NCBI GenBank assembly: GCA_002402025.1
Contig: NVUU01000067.1
Coordinates: 5,336-10,621, forward strand
DNA length: 5,286 nt
Origin: Candidatus Aerophobota bacterium
GTDB taxonomy: Bacteria > Chlamydiota > Chlamydiia > Chlamydiales > GCA-2402025
Reading direction: 5' to 3'
The number at the start of each line of letters is the position of its first letter. Positions within the stretch are counted from its first letter, which is position 1. The notes under the pieces were generated by a model, which was not told where the DNA came from, ran no database searches, and worked only from the letters and a program-made list of their open reading frames with translations. A program made the position numbers and the translations under genes. Shown one piece after another: positions 1 through 5,176 of this stretch.

Positions 1-69
1 AAAGAAGAGATTTTTACAAAAACCCTGAATATTCAAGAGTTGCTCACGACAATGGAGAGCCTTACATGA
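1..69 (+). CDS. C-terminal end of upstream gene, probably aspartate transcarbamoylase catalytic chain (partial)
   Basis: An open frame enters from the left edge and gives 22 residues, ending in LLTTMESLT before a TGA at 67-69. That stop overlaps the ATG of pyrI by 4 bases, the same ATGA junction seen further down, so this is very likely the preceding operon gene. Because pyrI usually follows pyrB, the catalytic subunit of aspartate transcarbamoylase is the natural candidate. The 22 residues do not match the familiar PyrB C terminus (which usually ends near an RMALL-like helix), so identity is inferred from context only. It could be a PyrB with a C-terminal tail, or another gene such as a carbamoyl-phosphate synthase subunit. 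Confidence 0.5.
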   Translation, partial: KEEIFTKTLNIQELLTTMESLT

Positions 70-542
70 AACTCATCGATAAAGACAAGCAATACCAAGT
101 AGCAGCCCTTATGCAAGGGAGCGTTATTGATCATATCCCCTCTGGTCTCGGAGGAAAAATCATCGAACTTCTTTCCTTGAACACCTATAAGAAGCCTGTT
201 GTTCTTGGAAAAAACCTCAGAAGTAAACGACTAGGGTTTAAAGACCTTATTAAAATCGATGGGATCTTCTTATCTCCAGATGATGCCTATAAGGTTGCTT
301 TGTTTGCTCCAAAGGCGACGATAAGTATCATTAAAGACTACACAGTCGAGAAAAAACTCAAAGCAGGACTCCCAGATACCATCGAAGAAATCCTTGTTTG
401 TCCGAATCCGAAATGCATTACAAGGCACGAAAATGCTAAGACAAGATTTTTAGTAAAGCAGCACAAAGAAAACATTTATCTTAGTTGCTGCTACTGCCAA
501 AAAGATTTTCTTATCGACGAGGTAAAGGAGTATAGCAAATGA
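66..542 (+). CDS. pyrI: Aspartate transcarbamoylase regulatory chain PyrI
   Basis: This is the regulatory subunit of class B aspartate transcarbamoylase, which binds nucleotide effectors and holds catalytic PyrB trimers together in the cytoplasm. At 158 aa it is close to the 153 aa of E. coli PyrI. The N-terminal allosteric domain carries the typical GSVIDHIPSG (residues 18-27), GLN-like GKNL at 48-51, and the KDLIKI stretch (59-64), followed by LFAPKATISII (79-89). The C-terminal zinc domain has VCPNPKC (111-117) and CCYC (141-144). By alignment with E. coli Cys109, 114, 138 and 141, the zinc ligands should be Cys112, Cys117, Cys141 and Cys144; Cys142 is an extra cysteine. The start is supported by GGAG at 54-57, eight bases upstream. 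It overlaps the gene before it and pyrC after it by 4 bases each. Feedback control of the pathway by CTP/ATP is expected from the family, not shown here. Confidence 0.96.
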   Translation: MKLIDKDKQYQVAALMQGSVIDHIPSGLGGKIIELLSLNTYKKPVVLGKNLRSKRLGFKDLIKIDGIFLSPDDAYKVALFAPKATISIIKDYTVEKKLKAGLPDTIEEILVCPNPKCITRHENAKTRFLVKQHKENIYLSCCYCQKDFLIDEVKEYSK

Positions 543-1771
543 TTATCCTTAAAAATGTCTCTTCTATTACAGGAGAAGTATTCGATTATGAGATCGCATC
601 CGATGAAACGCATATTATCGATGCCAAAGGCTTAACTCTTCTCCCAGGGCTTATCGACCCACATGTGCATTTCAGAACGCCCGGTCATCAGTACAAAGAG
701 AACTGGATAAGCGCTTCTAAAGCCGCTTTATTCGGAGGGTTCACAACAGTGTTTGATATGCCAAACACAAATCCTGCAACAGTGACATGCCAAAGGCTTA
801 AAGAGAAAAAAGAACTTATCGAATCCCAGCTCAAAGAAAGTGGATTTCCTCTTAGATACCATCTATATTTTGGAGTGGATAAAAAGCATTTTGATGAAAT
901 CGAAAAAGTGAAGAAGCACACTATAGCTCTAAAGATTTTCATGGGGACATCGACAGGCGATCTTCTGATGGATGATGATAGCAGTCTGCATGCAGCTTTT
1001 GCCTTAGCAAGCGCGCATGACCTTCTTGTCTGCGTACACGCAGAAGACGAAGCGATGATCGAAGAAAACACAAAAAAATATCTCGGATCCAAAGATTTTA
1101 AGACACACAGCATGATAAGAACACCTGAGGTCGCAAGATCTGCTGCAAAACAAGCGATCGATCTTGCACAGCTCTACAATACAAGGCTTCATATCTTGCA
1201 TGTAAGTTCAAAAGAAGAAATCGATTGTATAAGAGAAGCGAAGAAAAAAGGGATTCAAGTCACATGCGAGACAACGCCGCACCATCTTTTCTTAAATACA
1301 GATTCCTATGAAACACTTAAAGGACAAGCCCAAGTCAATCCTTCTCTTAAAGAGAAGCAGCATCAAAAATATTTGTTTGAAGCAATTAAAGATGGAGTTA
1401 TCGACACCATAGGCTCTGATCACGCTCCTCATACAAAGGAAGAAAAGGCACAAGAATATGGCGAAACTCCCTCAGGTATGCCTGGCGTTGAAACAACACT
1501 GCCGCTTCTATTAACTGCTGCATCAGAAAATAAACTTAATATCGATGATATCGTACGTCTCTGTTCCACAAGAATCCAGGAAATCTACAGGCTTGCGCCA
1601 AACGATGATGTGATCCTTGTTGATCTTGAGATGAAAAAAACCGTAGATGACTCTCATCTAAATACTAAATGTGGCTGGTCACCCTATAGCGGGACGCAAC
1701 TTAAAGGCTGGCCTGTTTATGCCGTTATGAAAGGCGTGCTTTATAACTTAAGAGAGGGGGCAATATGCTAA
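539..1771 (+). CDS. pyrC: Dihydroorotase PyrC, class I type
   Basis: PyrC cyclises N-carbamoyl-L-aspartate to L-dihydroorotate, the third step of the pathway. It is an amidohydrolase of 410 aa, the usual length of class I dihydroorotases (E. coli class II PyrC is about 350 aa). The metal site is complete: DPHVH with His42 and His44, Lys132 in LKIFMG as the likely carboxylated bridging lysine, His167 in CVHAED, His221 in LHILHVSS, and Asp294 in IGSDHAPH. FRTPGH (45-50) and MPNTNP (74-79) are substrate-binding loop signatures of the class I and allantoinase-like group. GMPGVETTLPLL (313-324) is also typical. The start has AAGGAG at 525-530, eight bases before the ATG, which overlaps the pyrI stop. 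Allantoinase is the main alternative from sequence alone, but the operon makes dihydroorotase nearly certain. The end overlaps pyrD by 7 bases. Confidence 0.96.
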   Translation: MIILKNVSSITGEVFDYEIASDETHIIDAKGLTLLPGLIDPHVHFRTPGHQYKENWISASKAALFGGFTTVFDMPNTNPATVTCQRLKEKKELIESQLKESGFPLRYHLYFGVDKKHFDEIEKVKKHTIALKIFMGTSTGDLLMDDDSSLHAAFALASAHDLLVCVHAEDEAMIEENTKKYLGSKDFKTHSMIRTPEVARSAAKQAIDLAQLYNTRLHILHVSSKEEIDCIREAKKKGIQVTCETTPHHLFLNTDSYETLKGQAQVNPSLKEKQHQKYLFEAIKDGVIDTIGSDHAPHTKEEKAQEYGETPSGMPGVETTLPLLLTAASENKLNIDDIVRLCSTRIQEIYRLAPNDDVILVDLEMKKTVDDSHLNTKCGWSPYSGTQLKGWPVYAVMKGVLYNLREGAIC

Positions 1772-2862
1772 CGAACGAAAAACTTCCTAAGTGGACAAAA
1801 GAATCCACACCTATATATGACATCAAACGCTCTTATACAGAGAATTTGGAACAAGGCCCTTTTTTTGATAGTGCTATCCCGAAAAGAGATATTTCTGAGA
1901 TCGAAGTTCTCTATGATTTTCTAGGTGTACAAGTAGCAAGCCCGCTTGGCGTTCCGGCAGGACCTCTTCTTGGCTCTAAATGGACAACGCTTGCAGGCAA
2001 GCTTGGGTTTGATATCGTCACCTACAAAACCATCAGGTCAAGAAAACACAACTGCCATCCTCTACCTAACATGCTCTACGTCGACGTAGACCATAAGAAA
2101 AAAATAGCAACACTTAGAGACAATCTTCCAGAAGATATTGCGCACCTTGGTGTGACGAATTCTTTTGGAATGCCTTCTATGGATAAAGACTATCTCATGG
2201 AAGATATCAAAAAAGCACATGAAGGCCTTGGCAAAAACCAAGTCCTTGTCGTGTCTTTTGTTGGAACGCCATCAGAAGATACCGACTTCTTTACGGATTT
2301 TGCAGACGCTGGTCTTCTTGCAAAGGAAGCAGGCGCAAAAATCGTAGAAGCAAACTTCTCATGCCCAAACGTCGCAACAAAAGAAGGCTCTATATATAAA
2401 AACGAAGAAACTGTTTACGCTCTTGGGAAAAAATTAAAAGATGCTCTTGGTGACACCCCCCTCATCATAAAGGTCGGTGTTTTTGATGACATAGAGCATA
2501 TGAGAAAAGTCTTCATTGCAGCAGCAAGAGCCGGTATCGATGCAATCTCAGGCATCAATACACTCAGCATGAAAGCTATCACAAAAGAGGGAAAACCAGC
2601 CCTTGATGAGCATAGAAAAACGTCCGGCATCTGTGGCGGGCCTATCAGAGAAGCGGGTCTTAACTTCGTAAGATGCGCAAGAAAAGTCATTCGTGAAGAA
2701 AAATTAAAACTCACTCTTATAGGAGTTGGGGGAATCACTACAAAAGAGCATTTCGATGCTTATCTTGAAGCTGGTGCTGACTTTGTGCAAACAGCAACAG
2801 GTATGATGTGGGATCCTCTTCTTGCTATGAGACACCACAACCAAAAAGGAAAACTCGTATGA
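1765..2862 (+). CDS. pyrD: Dihydroorotate dehydrogenase PyrD, class 1 catalytic cysteine
   Basis: This FMN-dependent TIM-barrel enzyme of 365 aa oxidises dihydroorotate to orotate. Visible signatures are SPLGVPAGP (59-67), Lys88 in TYKTIRSR, NSFGMPS (132-138, the substrate Asn loop), NFSCPNV (197-203), IIKVGV (234-239), GINT (263-266), GICGGP (288-293) and IGVGGIT (319-325). Cys200 lies where class 1 enzymes have the catalytic base (Cys130 in Lactococcus PyrDA); class 2 membrane enzymes have Ser. The roughly 50-residue N-terminal lead (containing PIYDIKRSY at 16-24) is longer than in classical class 1A proteins of about 311 aa. No pyrK partner is in view, so the electron acceptor is not known. 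A purine-rich AGAGGGGG at 1753-1760 serves as ribosome site; the start overlaps the end of pyrC by 7 bases, and the stop overlaps pyrE by 4. Confidence 0.92.
   Translation: MLTNEKLPKWTKESTPIYDIKRSYTENLEQGPFFDSAIPKRDISEIEVLYDFLGVQVASPLGVPAGPLLGSKWTTLAGKLGFDIVTYKTIRSRKHNCHPLPNMLYVDVDHKKKIATLRDNLPEDIAHLGVTNSFGMPSMDKDYLMEDIKKAHEGLGKNQVLVVSFVGTPSEDTDFFTDFADAGLLAKEAGAKIVEANFSCPNVATKEGSIYKNEETVYALGKKLKDALGDTPLIIKVGVFDDIEHMRKVFIAAARAGIDAISGINTLSMKAITKEGKPALDEHRKTSGICGGPIREAGLNFVRCARKVIREEKLKLTLIGVGGITTKEHFDAYLEAGADFVQTATGMMWDPLLAMRHHNQKGKLV
2846..2850 (+). promoter_or_regulatory. Ribosome binding site deciding the pyrE start
   Basis: AAGGA lies eight bases before the ATG at 2859, which overlaps the pyrD stop as ATGA. 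The same reading frame stays open upstream to an ATG at 2808, but the 17 extra residues would lie inside pyrD, lack OPRT similarity and have no such ribosome site. The shorter start is therefore preferred. Confidence 0.8.
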
Positions 2863-3464
2863 AACATTTTGAAATCATTGACCAGCTGTATGAAATCGGG
2901 GCTTTGAAATTTGGAGACTTCAAACTTAAAAGCGGGATCCAATCCCCTTTTTATTTAGATTTGCGCCTCATCATCTCTTACCCAAAGCTCCTTGAGACAA
3001 TTTCTGATCAGCTTTGGAAAAAAGCTTCTGGATTAAAGGCCGATCGCATCTGCGGAGTACCGTATACAGCACTACCTATTGCTACGTGCTTATCTCTTAA
3101 ACACAACATTCCAATGCTCTTAAAAAGAAAAGAAGTAAAAGCTTATGGAACAAAGCAAATGATCGAAGGACACTTTGATGAAAACGACAGATGTCTCATC
3201 ATAGAAGATCTGATTACATCTGGCGCAAGTATCATCGAGACGATAGGGCCTCTTCAAGAAGCTGGACTAAAAATTGAAGATATCGTGATTATCGTTGATA
3301 GAGAGCAGGGCGGCATCCTCGCTGTTGAAAAGCAAGGCTTTCATGTTCACTCTCTTTACACCATTACAGATATTGCTAATCATCTTTGCACTGCTGGAAA
3401 AATCACCGAAGAAAAGAAGGATGAAATTTTTGAGTTTATCAAGAATAACCAGGTAAAGTTATGA
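2859..3464 (+). CDS. pyrE: Orotate phosphoribosyltransferase PyrE, first copy
   Basis: PyrE joins orotate and PRPP to give orotidine 5'-monophosphate and pyrophosphate. This copy is 201 aa, a normal OPRT length. LKSGIQSPFYLDLR (23-36) is the N-terminal substrate region and GVPYTALPIA (66-75) the pyrophosphate loop. The mobile catalytic loop is RKEVKAYGTK (90-99), with Tyr where E. coli PyrE has His. The PRPP motif is IIEDLITSGAS (114-124, acidic pair Glu116-Asp117), and VDREQGG follows at 146-152. The KxYGTK loop and the CLIIED and DREQGG blocks match the OPRT half of eukaryotic UMP synthase better than E. coli PyrE. The C terminus ends NNQVKL and its TGA overlaps the ATG of the next gene by 4 bases. 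It is about 90 percent identical to the second copy downstream; which copy supplies most activity cannot be told. Confidence 0.95.
   Translation: MKHFEIIDQLYEIGALKFGDFKLKSGIQSPFYLDLRLIISYPKLLETISDQLWKKASGLKADRICGVPYTALPIATCLSLKHNIPMLLKRKEVKAYGTKQMIEGHFDENDRCLIIEDLITSGASIIETIGPLQEAGLKIEDIVIIVDREQGGILAVEKQGFHVHSLYTITDIANHLCTAGKITEEKKDEIFEFIKNNQVKL
2862..3461 (+). repeat. Tandem duplicated pyrE unit, copy A
   Basis: These 600 bases (pyrE codons 2 to 201) align without gaps to 3566-4165. By hand count the translated copies differ at 21 of 200 positions. In the first hundred or so bases the changes are mostly synonymous third-position changes, so the copies have diverged under protein-level constraint rather than being a recent or purely decaying duplicate. 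Confidence 0.9.
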
Positions 3465-3565
3465 TATTAGAACAACAACCTATGACTTATGGAGAAAGAA
3501 TCGAATACTCAGTAAATCCAACTGCGAAAAGACTCTTTGAGATCATGGAAGAAAAAAAATCCAAC
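3461..3565 (+). repeat. Duplicated pyrF 5' segment, copy fused to pyrE
   Basis: These 105 bases match 4338-4442, the first 35 codons of pyrF, with 6 mismatches by hand count. The match ends exactly at AAC (3563-3565), where codon 2 of pyrE (AAG at 3566) begins. This marks the duplication junction between the inside of pyrF and the start of pyrE. Confidence 0.92.
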
Positions 3566-4201
3566 AAGTATTTTGAAATCATCGACAGACTGTATGAAAT
3601 CGGAGCTCTGAAATTTGGAGACTTCAAACTTAAAAGCGGGATTCAATCCCCTTTTTATTTAGACCTGCGCCTCATCATCTCTCATCCAAAACTACTCGAA
3701 ACGATTTCTGATCAGCTTTGGAAAAAAGCCGCAGGCTTAAAAATCGACCGCATCTGCGGAGTGCCTTATACAGCATTGCCTCTTGCTACCTGCCTATCTC
3801 TTAAACACGACATTCCAATGCTCTTAAAAAGAAAAGAAGTAAAAACTTATGGAACAAAGAAAATGATCGAAGGACACTTTCTTAAGAACGACAGATGTCT
3901 CATCATTGAAGATTTGATCACATCTGGTGCAAGCATCATCGAGACGATAAAGCCCCTTCAAGAAGCTGGATTAAAAATTGAAGATATAGTGATTATCGTT
4001 GATAGAGAGCAAGGTGGCACCCTCTCTGTTGAAAAACTAGGCTTCCATGTTCACTCTCTTTATACCATTACAGATATTGTAAATCACCTTTGCACCACTG
4101 GAAAAATCACAGAAGAGAAGAAAAATGGGATCCTTGAGTTTATCAAGAACAACCAGGTGAGTCTTATAATGCAAGATACTCCTACCGCGCATACCAGGTG
4201 A
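3461..4201 (+). CDS. pyrE: Second orotate phosphoribosyltransferase with PyrF-derived N terminus (chimeric pyrF'-pyrE)
   Basis: This 246 aa protein is a chimera. Residues 1-35 copy the N terminus of the PyrF encoded downstream with two substitutions (Glu11 to Gly, Ala17 to Ser), ending at EEKKSN. From Lys36 it continues as a full OPRT aligned to residues 2-201 of the upstream PyrE, about 90 percent identical. All catalytic features remain: RKEVKTYGTK (124-133), IIEDLITSGAS (148-158, Glu150-Asp151) and VDREQGG (180-186). It lacks every OMPDC catalytic residue, so it should be only an OPRT with an added lead-in helix. The normal stop is lost: after NNQVSL it reads 11 unrelated residues (236-246) in a frame different from the pyrE remnant there. 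The start overlaps the first pyrE stop as ATGA with AGGT at 3451-3454. Mostly conservative and synonymous changes suggest it is still expressed and selected, but this is inference. Confidence 0.88.
   Translation: MILEQQPMTYGERIEYSVNPTAKRLFEIMEEKKSNKYFEIIDRLYEIGALKFGDFKLKSGIQSPFYLDLRLIISHPKLLETISDQLWKKAAGLKIDRICGVPYTALPLATCLSLKHDIPMLLKRKEVKTYGTKKMIEGHFLKNDRCLIIEDLITSGASIIETIKPLQEAGLKIEDIVIIVDREQGGTLSVEKLGFHVHSLYTITDIVNHLCTTGKITEEKKNGILEFIKNNQVSLIMQDTPTAHTR
3566..4165 (+). repeat. Tandem duplicated pyrE unit, copy B
   Basis: This is the second copy of the 600-base pyrE unit at 2862-3461, lacking only the initiator ATG and the stop. It ends at CTT (4163-4165), the codon matching the last Leu of the first PyrE; immediately after, the TGA is absent and the frame continues. 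Confidence 0.9.
4152..4160 (+). repeat. 9-base direct repeat at rearrangement scar, left copy
   Basis: ACCAGGTGA occurs here and again at 4193-4201. The left copy is part of the NNQV-coding end of the second pyrE; the right copy contains the stop codon actually used by that gene and lies at the edge of the third pyrE remnant. Similar CAGGT sequence occurs at each pyrE end, so the repeat may be a trace of slippage or recombination between pyrE tails, or chance. Confidence 0.4.
4193..4201 (+). repeat. 9-base direct repeat at rearrangement scar, right copy
   Basis: This is the second ACCAGGTGA, 41 bases downstream of the first. The TGA at 4199-4201 ends the chimeric second PyrE. Confidence 0.4.
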
Positions 4202-4327
4202 TCGAAAATGTAGACTACAAAGTACATTCTCTTCTTAGAGTAACAGAGATCATCGACCGCTTTTATAAGAAAGAAAAACTTATTTTCGAGGAAAAACAAA
4301 ATACCCAAAATTATTTATTAAACAATC

Positions 4328-4333
4328 AGGTGG
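4328..4333 (+). promoter_or_regulatory. Ribosome binding site of pyrF inside the pyrE remnant
   Basis: AGGTGG stands four bases before the pyrF ATG at 4338, within the NNQVEL codons of the remnant. Since the preceding active gene now stops at 4201, this site has to recruit ribosomes across a 136-base gap instead of by overlap coupling as elsewhere in the operon. Confidence 0.6.
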
Positions 4334-4337
4334 AATT

Positions 4338-4442
4338 ATGATATTAGAACAACAGCCTATGACTTATGAAGAAAGAATCGAGTACGCGGTAAATCCAACT
4401 GCAAAAAGACTCTTTGAGATCATGGAAGAAAAAAAATCCAAC
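4338..4442 (+). repeat. Duplicated pyrF 5' segment, original copy within intact pyrF
   Basis: Codons 1-35 of pyrF, matching 3461-3565 with 6 mismatches. In pyrF the sequence continues LCFTPDV into the first barrel strand, so this is the parental context of the segment. Confidence 0.92.
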
Positions 4443-5132
4443 CTTTGCTTCACCCCCGATGTCACAAAAGTTGCAGACCTTTTAAAATTCGCCGATGAGA
4501 TAGGACCTTACATCTGCCTATTAAAGACTCATGTAGACCTTCTTGAAGATTTTTCATACGAGTTTACGAAAGACCTTCTCTCTATTGCAAAGAAGCATAA
4601 TTTTATGATTTTTGAGGATCGTAAATTTGCAGATATCGGAGCCATCTCTGGCAAGCAATACCAGTACGGAATTTATAAAATCTCCGACTGGTCAGACATC
4701 ACAAACGCACACATTGTTCCTGGCCCTGGCATCATCGAAGGCTTGAAGCAAGTCGGCCTTCCAAAAGGACGCGGTCTTCTTCTCCTTGCTGAAATGAGCT
4801 CTTCCGGTACTATGGCAAAAGGAGAGTATACTCAAACAGCCGTTGCATATGCAAAAGAGCATAAAGACTTCGTTATAGGCTTCATCTCCATGGGAAAGCT
4901 TACAGATGACCCTGCCTTTATCCATATGACACCTGGTGTGAAAAAACAAAAAGGCACCGACGCACTTGGCCAGCAGTATAAAACCGTAGAAAGCGTCATC
5001 CTTGAAAACGGCAGCGATATCATTATCGTTGGAAGAGGTATCTACGCTGCAGAAGATCCAAAAAAAGAAGCAGCGGATTATCAATCTCTTGGATACAATG
5101 CGTATCTTAAGAGGCTTGCCTCAAGAGACTAG
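4338..5132 (+). CDS. pyrF: Orotidine 5'-phosphate decarboxylase PyrF, eukaryotic UMP-synthase type
   Basis: PyrF decarboxylates OMP to UMP, the last step of the pathway. At 264 aa it is a complete OMPDC barrel. The catalytic tetrad is Lys63 (LLKTHVD, 61-67), Asp94, Lys96 and Asp99 (FEDRKFADIG, 92-101). Substrate contacts include Asp41, Ser154 (MSSSG), Pro199 (MTPGV), Gln212 (GQQY) and Arg233 (VGRGI). Each sits exactly 218 residues below the recalled human UMP synthase numbering (259, 281, 312, 314, 317, 372, 417, 430, 451), suggesting a gap-free match to the eukaryotic decarboxylase domain; E. coli-type PyrF is more distant. Residues 8-35 correspond to the UMP synthase interdomain linker and first helix. 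The gene follows pyrE remnants whose last stop overlaps its ATG. It appears to be the last gene of the operon. Confidence 0.96.
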   Translation: MILEQQPMTYEERIEYAVNPTAKRLFEIMEEKKSNLCFTPDVTKVADLLKFADEIGPYICLLKTHVDLLEDFSYEFTKDLLSIAKKHNFMIFEDRKFADIGAISGKQYQYGIYKISDWSDITNAHIVPGPGIIEGLKQVGLPKGRGLLLLAEMSSSGTMAKGEYTQTAVAYAKEHKDFVIGFISMGKLTDDPAFIHMTPGVKKQKGTDALGQQYKTVESVILENGSDIIIVGRGIYAAEDPKKEAADYQSLGYNAYLKRLASRD

Positions 5133-5176
5133 CCTCTCGAGAGATTTGTCTTAGGAGACTTGAAAACTAGTTAGAT
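5133..5176 (+). other. Spacer after pyrF, no convincing terminator
   Basis: This short gap holds a perfect 10-base palindrome CTCTCGAGAG at 5134-5143. GAGGCT (5111-5116) could also pair with AGCCTC (5131-5136) across the pyrF stop. Neither stem is followed by a run of T, so an intrinsic terminator is not supported. AGGAG at 5153-5157 lies 19 bases before the next ATG, too far for a normal ribosome site. Confidence 0.35.

Larger units (their letters stand above)
4162..4341 (+). pseudogene. pyrE: C-terminal remnant of a third, diverged pyrE
   Basis: The spacer between the second pyrE and pyrF is not random. In the frame that ends at the TGA at 4339-4341 it reads AYQVIENVDYKVHSLL, then VTEIID, and ends NNQVEL. 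This aligns with the last 46 residues of the intact PyrE copies (VEKQGFHVHSLYTITDI ... NNQVKL), with 15 identities in 46 by hand count, including VHSL and NNQV. It keeps the 4-base ATGA overlap with pyrF seen between the first pyrE and the chimeric gene. The clear similarity begins near 4195; the left boundary is approximate. The frame is out of register with the second pyrE and has no ATG or ribosome site of its own, so it is most likely an untranslated relic. It is far more diverged than the other copies are from each other, so it may be the tail of an older paralogue or have drifted after inactivation. Confidence 0.72.

Noticed and set aside
1..65. Pyrimidine-responsive attenuator or PyrR-type leader before pyrI
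   Set aside because: The stretch is coding sequence of the preceding gene that overlaps pyrI; any leader control would lie outside the window.
688..1113. Minus-strand open frame of 141 codons inside pyrC
   Set aside because: It lies wholly antisense to a well-supported gene, is rich in Ser, Phe and Cys as expected from reading coding DNA backwards, and shows no recognisable domain.
2415..2738. Minus-strand open frame inside pyrD
   Set aside because: Antisense shadow of pyrD with no domain and no plausible ribosome site or context.
2808..2858. Upstream start that would lengthen the first PyrE by 17 residues
   Set aside because: The extra residues fall inside pyrD and lack OPRT similarity, while the ATG at 2859 has AAGGA at eight bases and the same ATGA overlap as its neighbours.
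3461..4201. True bifunctional OMPDC-OPRT enzyme
   Set aside because: Only 35 residues of PyrF are present, ending before the first barrel strand and before all decarboxylase catalytic residues.
4692..5084. Minus-strand open frame inside pyrF
   Set aside because: Antisense to the conserved OMPDC barrel; low-complexity Phe/Cys-rich product with no family resemblance.
5111..5143. Intrinsic terminator after pyrF
   Set aside because: Short stems such as CTCTCGAGAG exist but no T-run follows, so termination here cannot be claimed.
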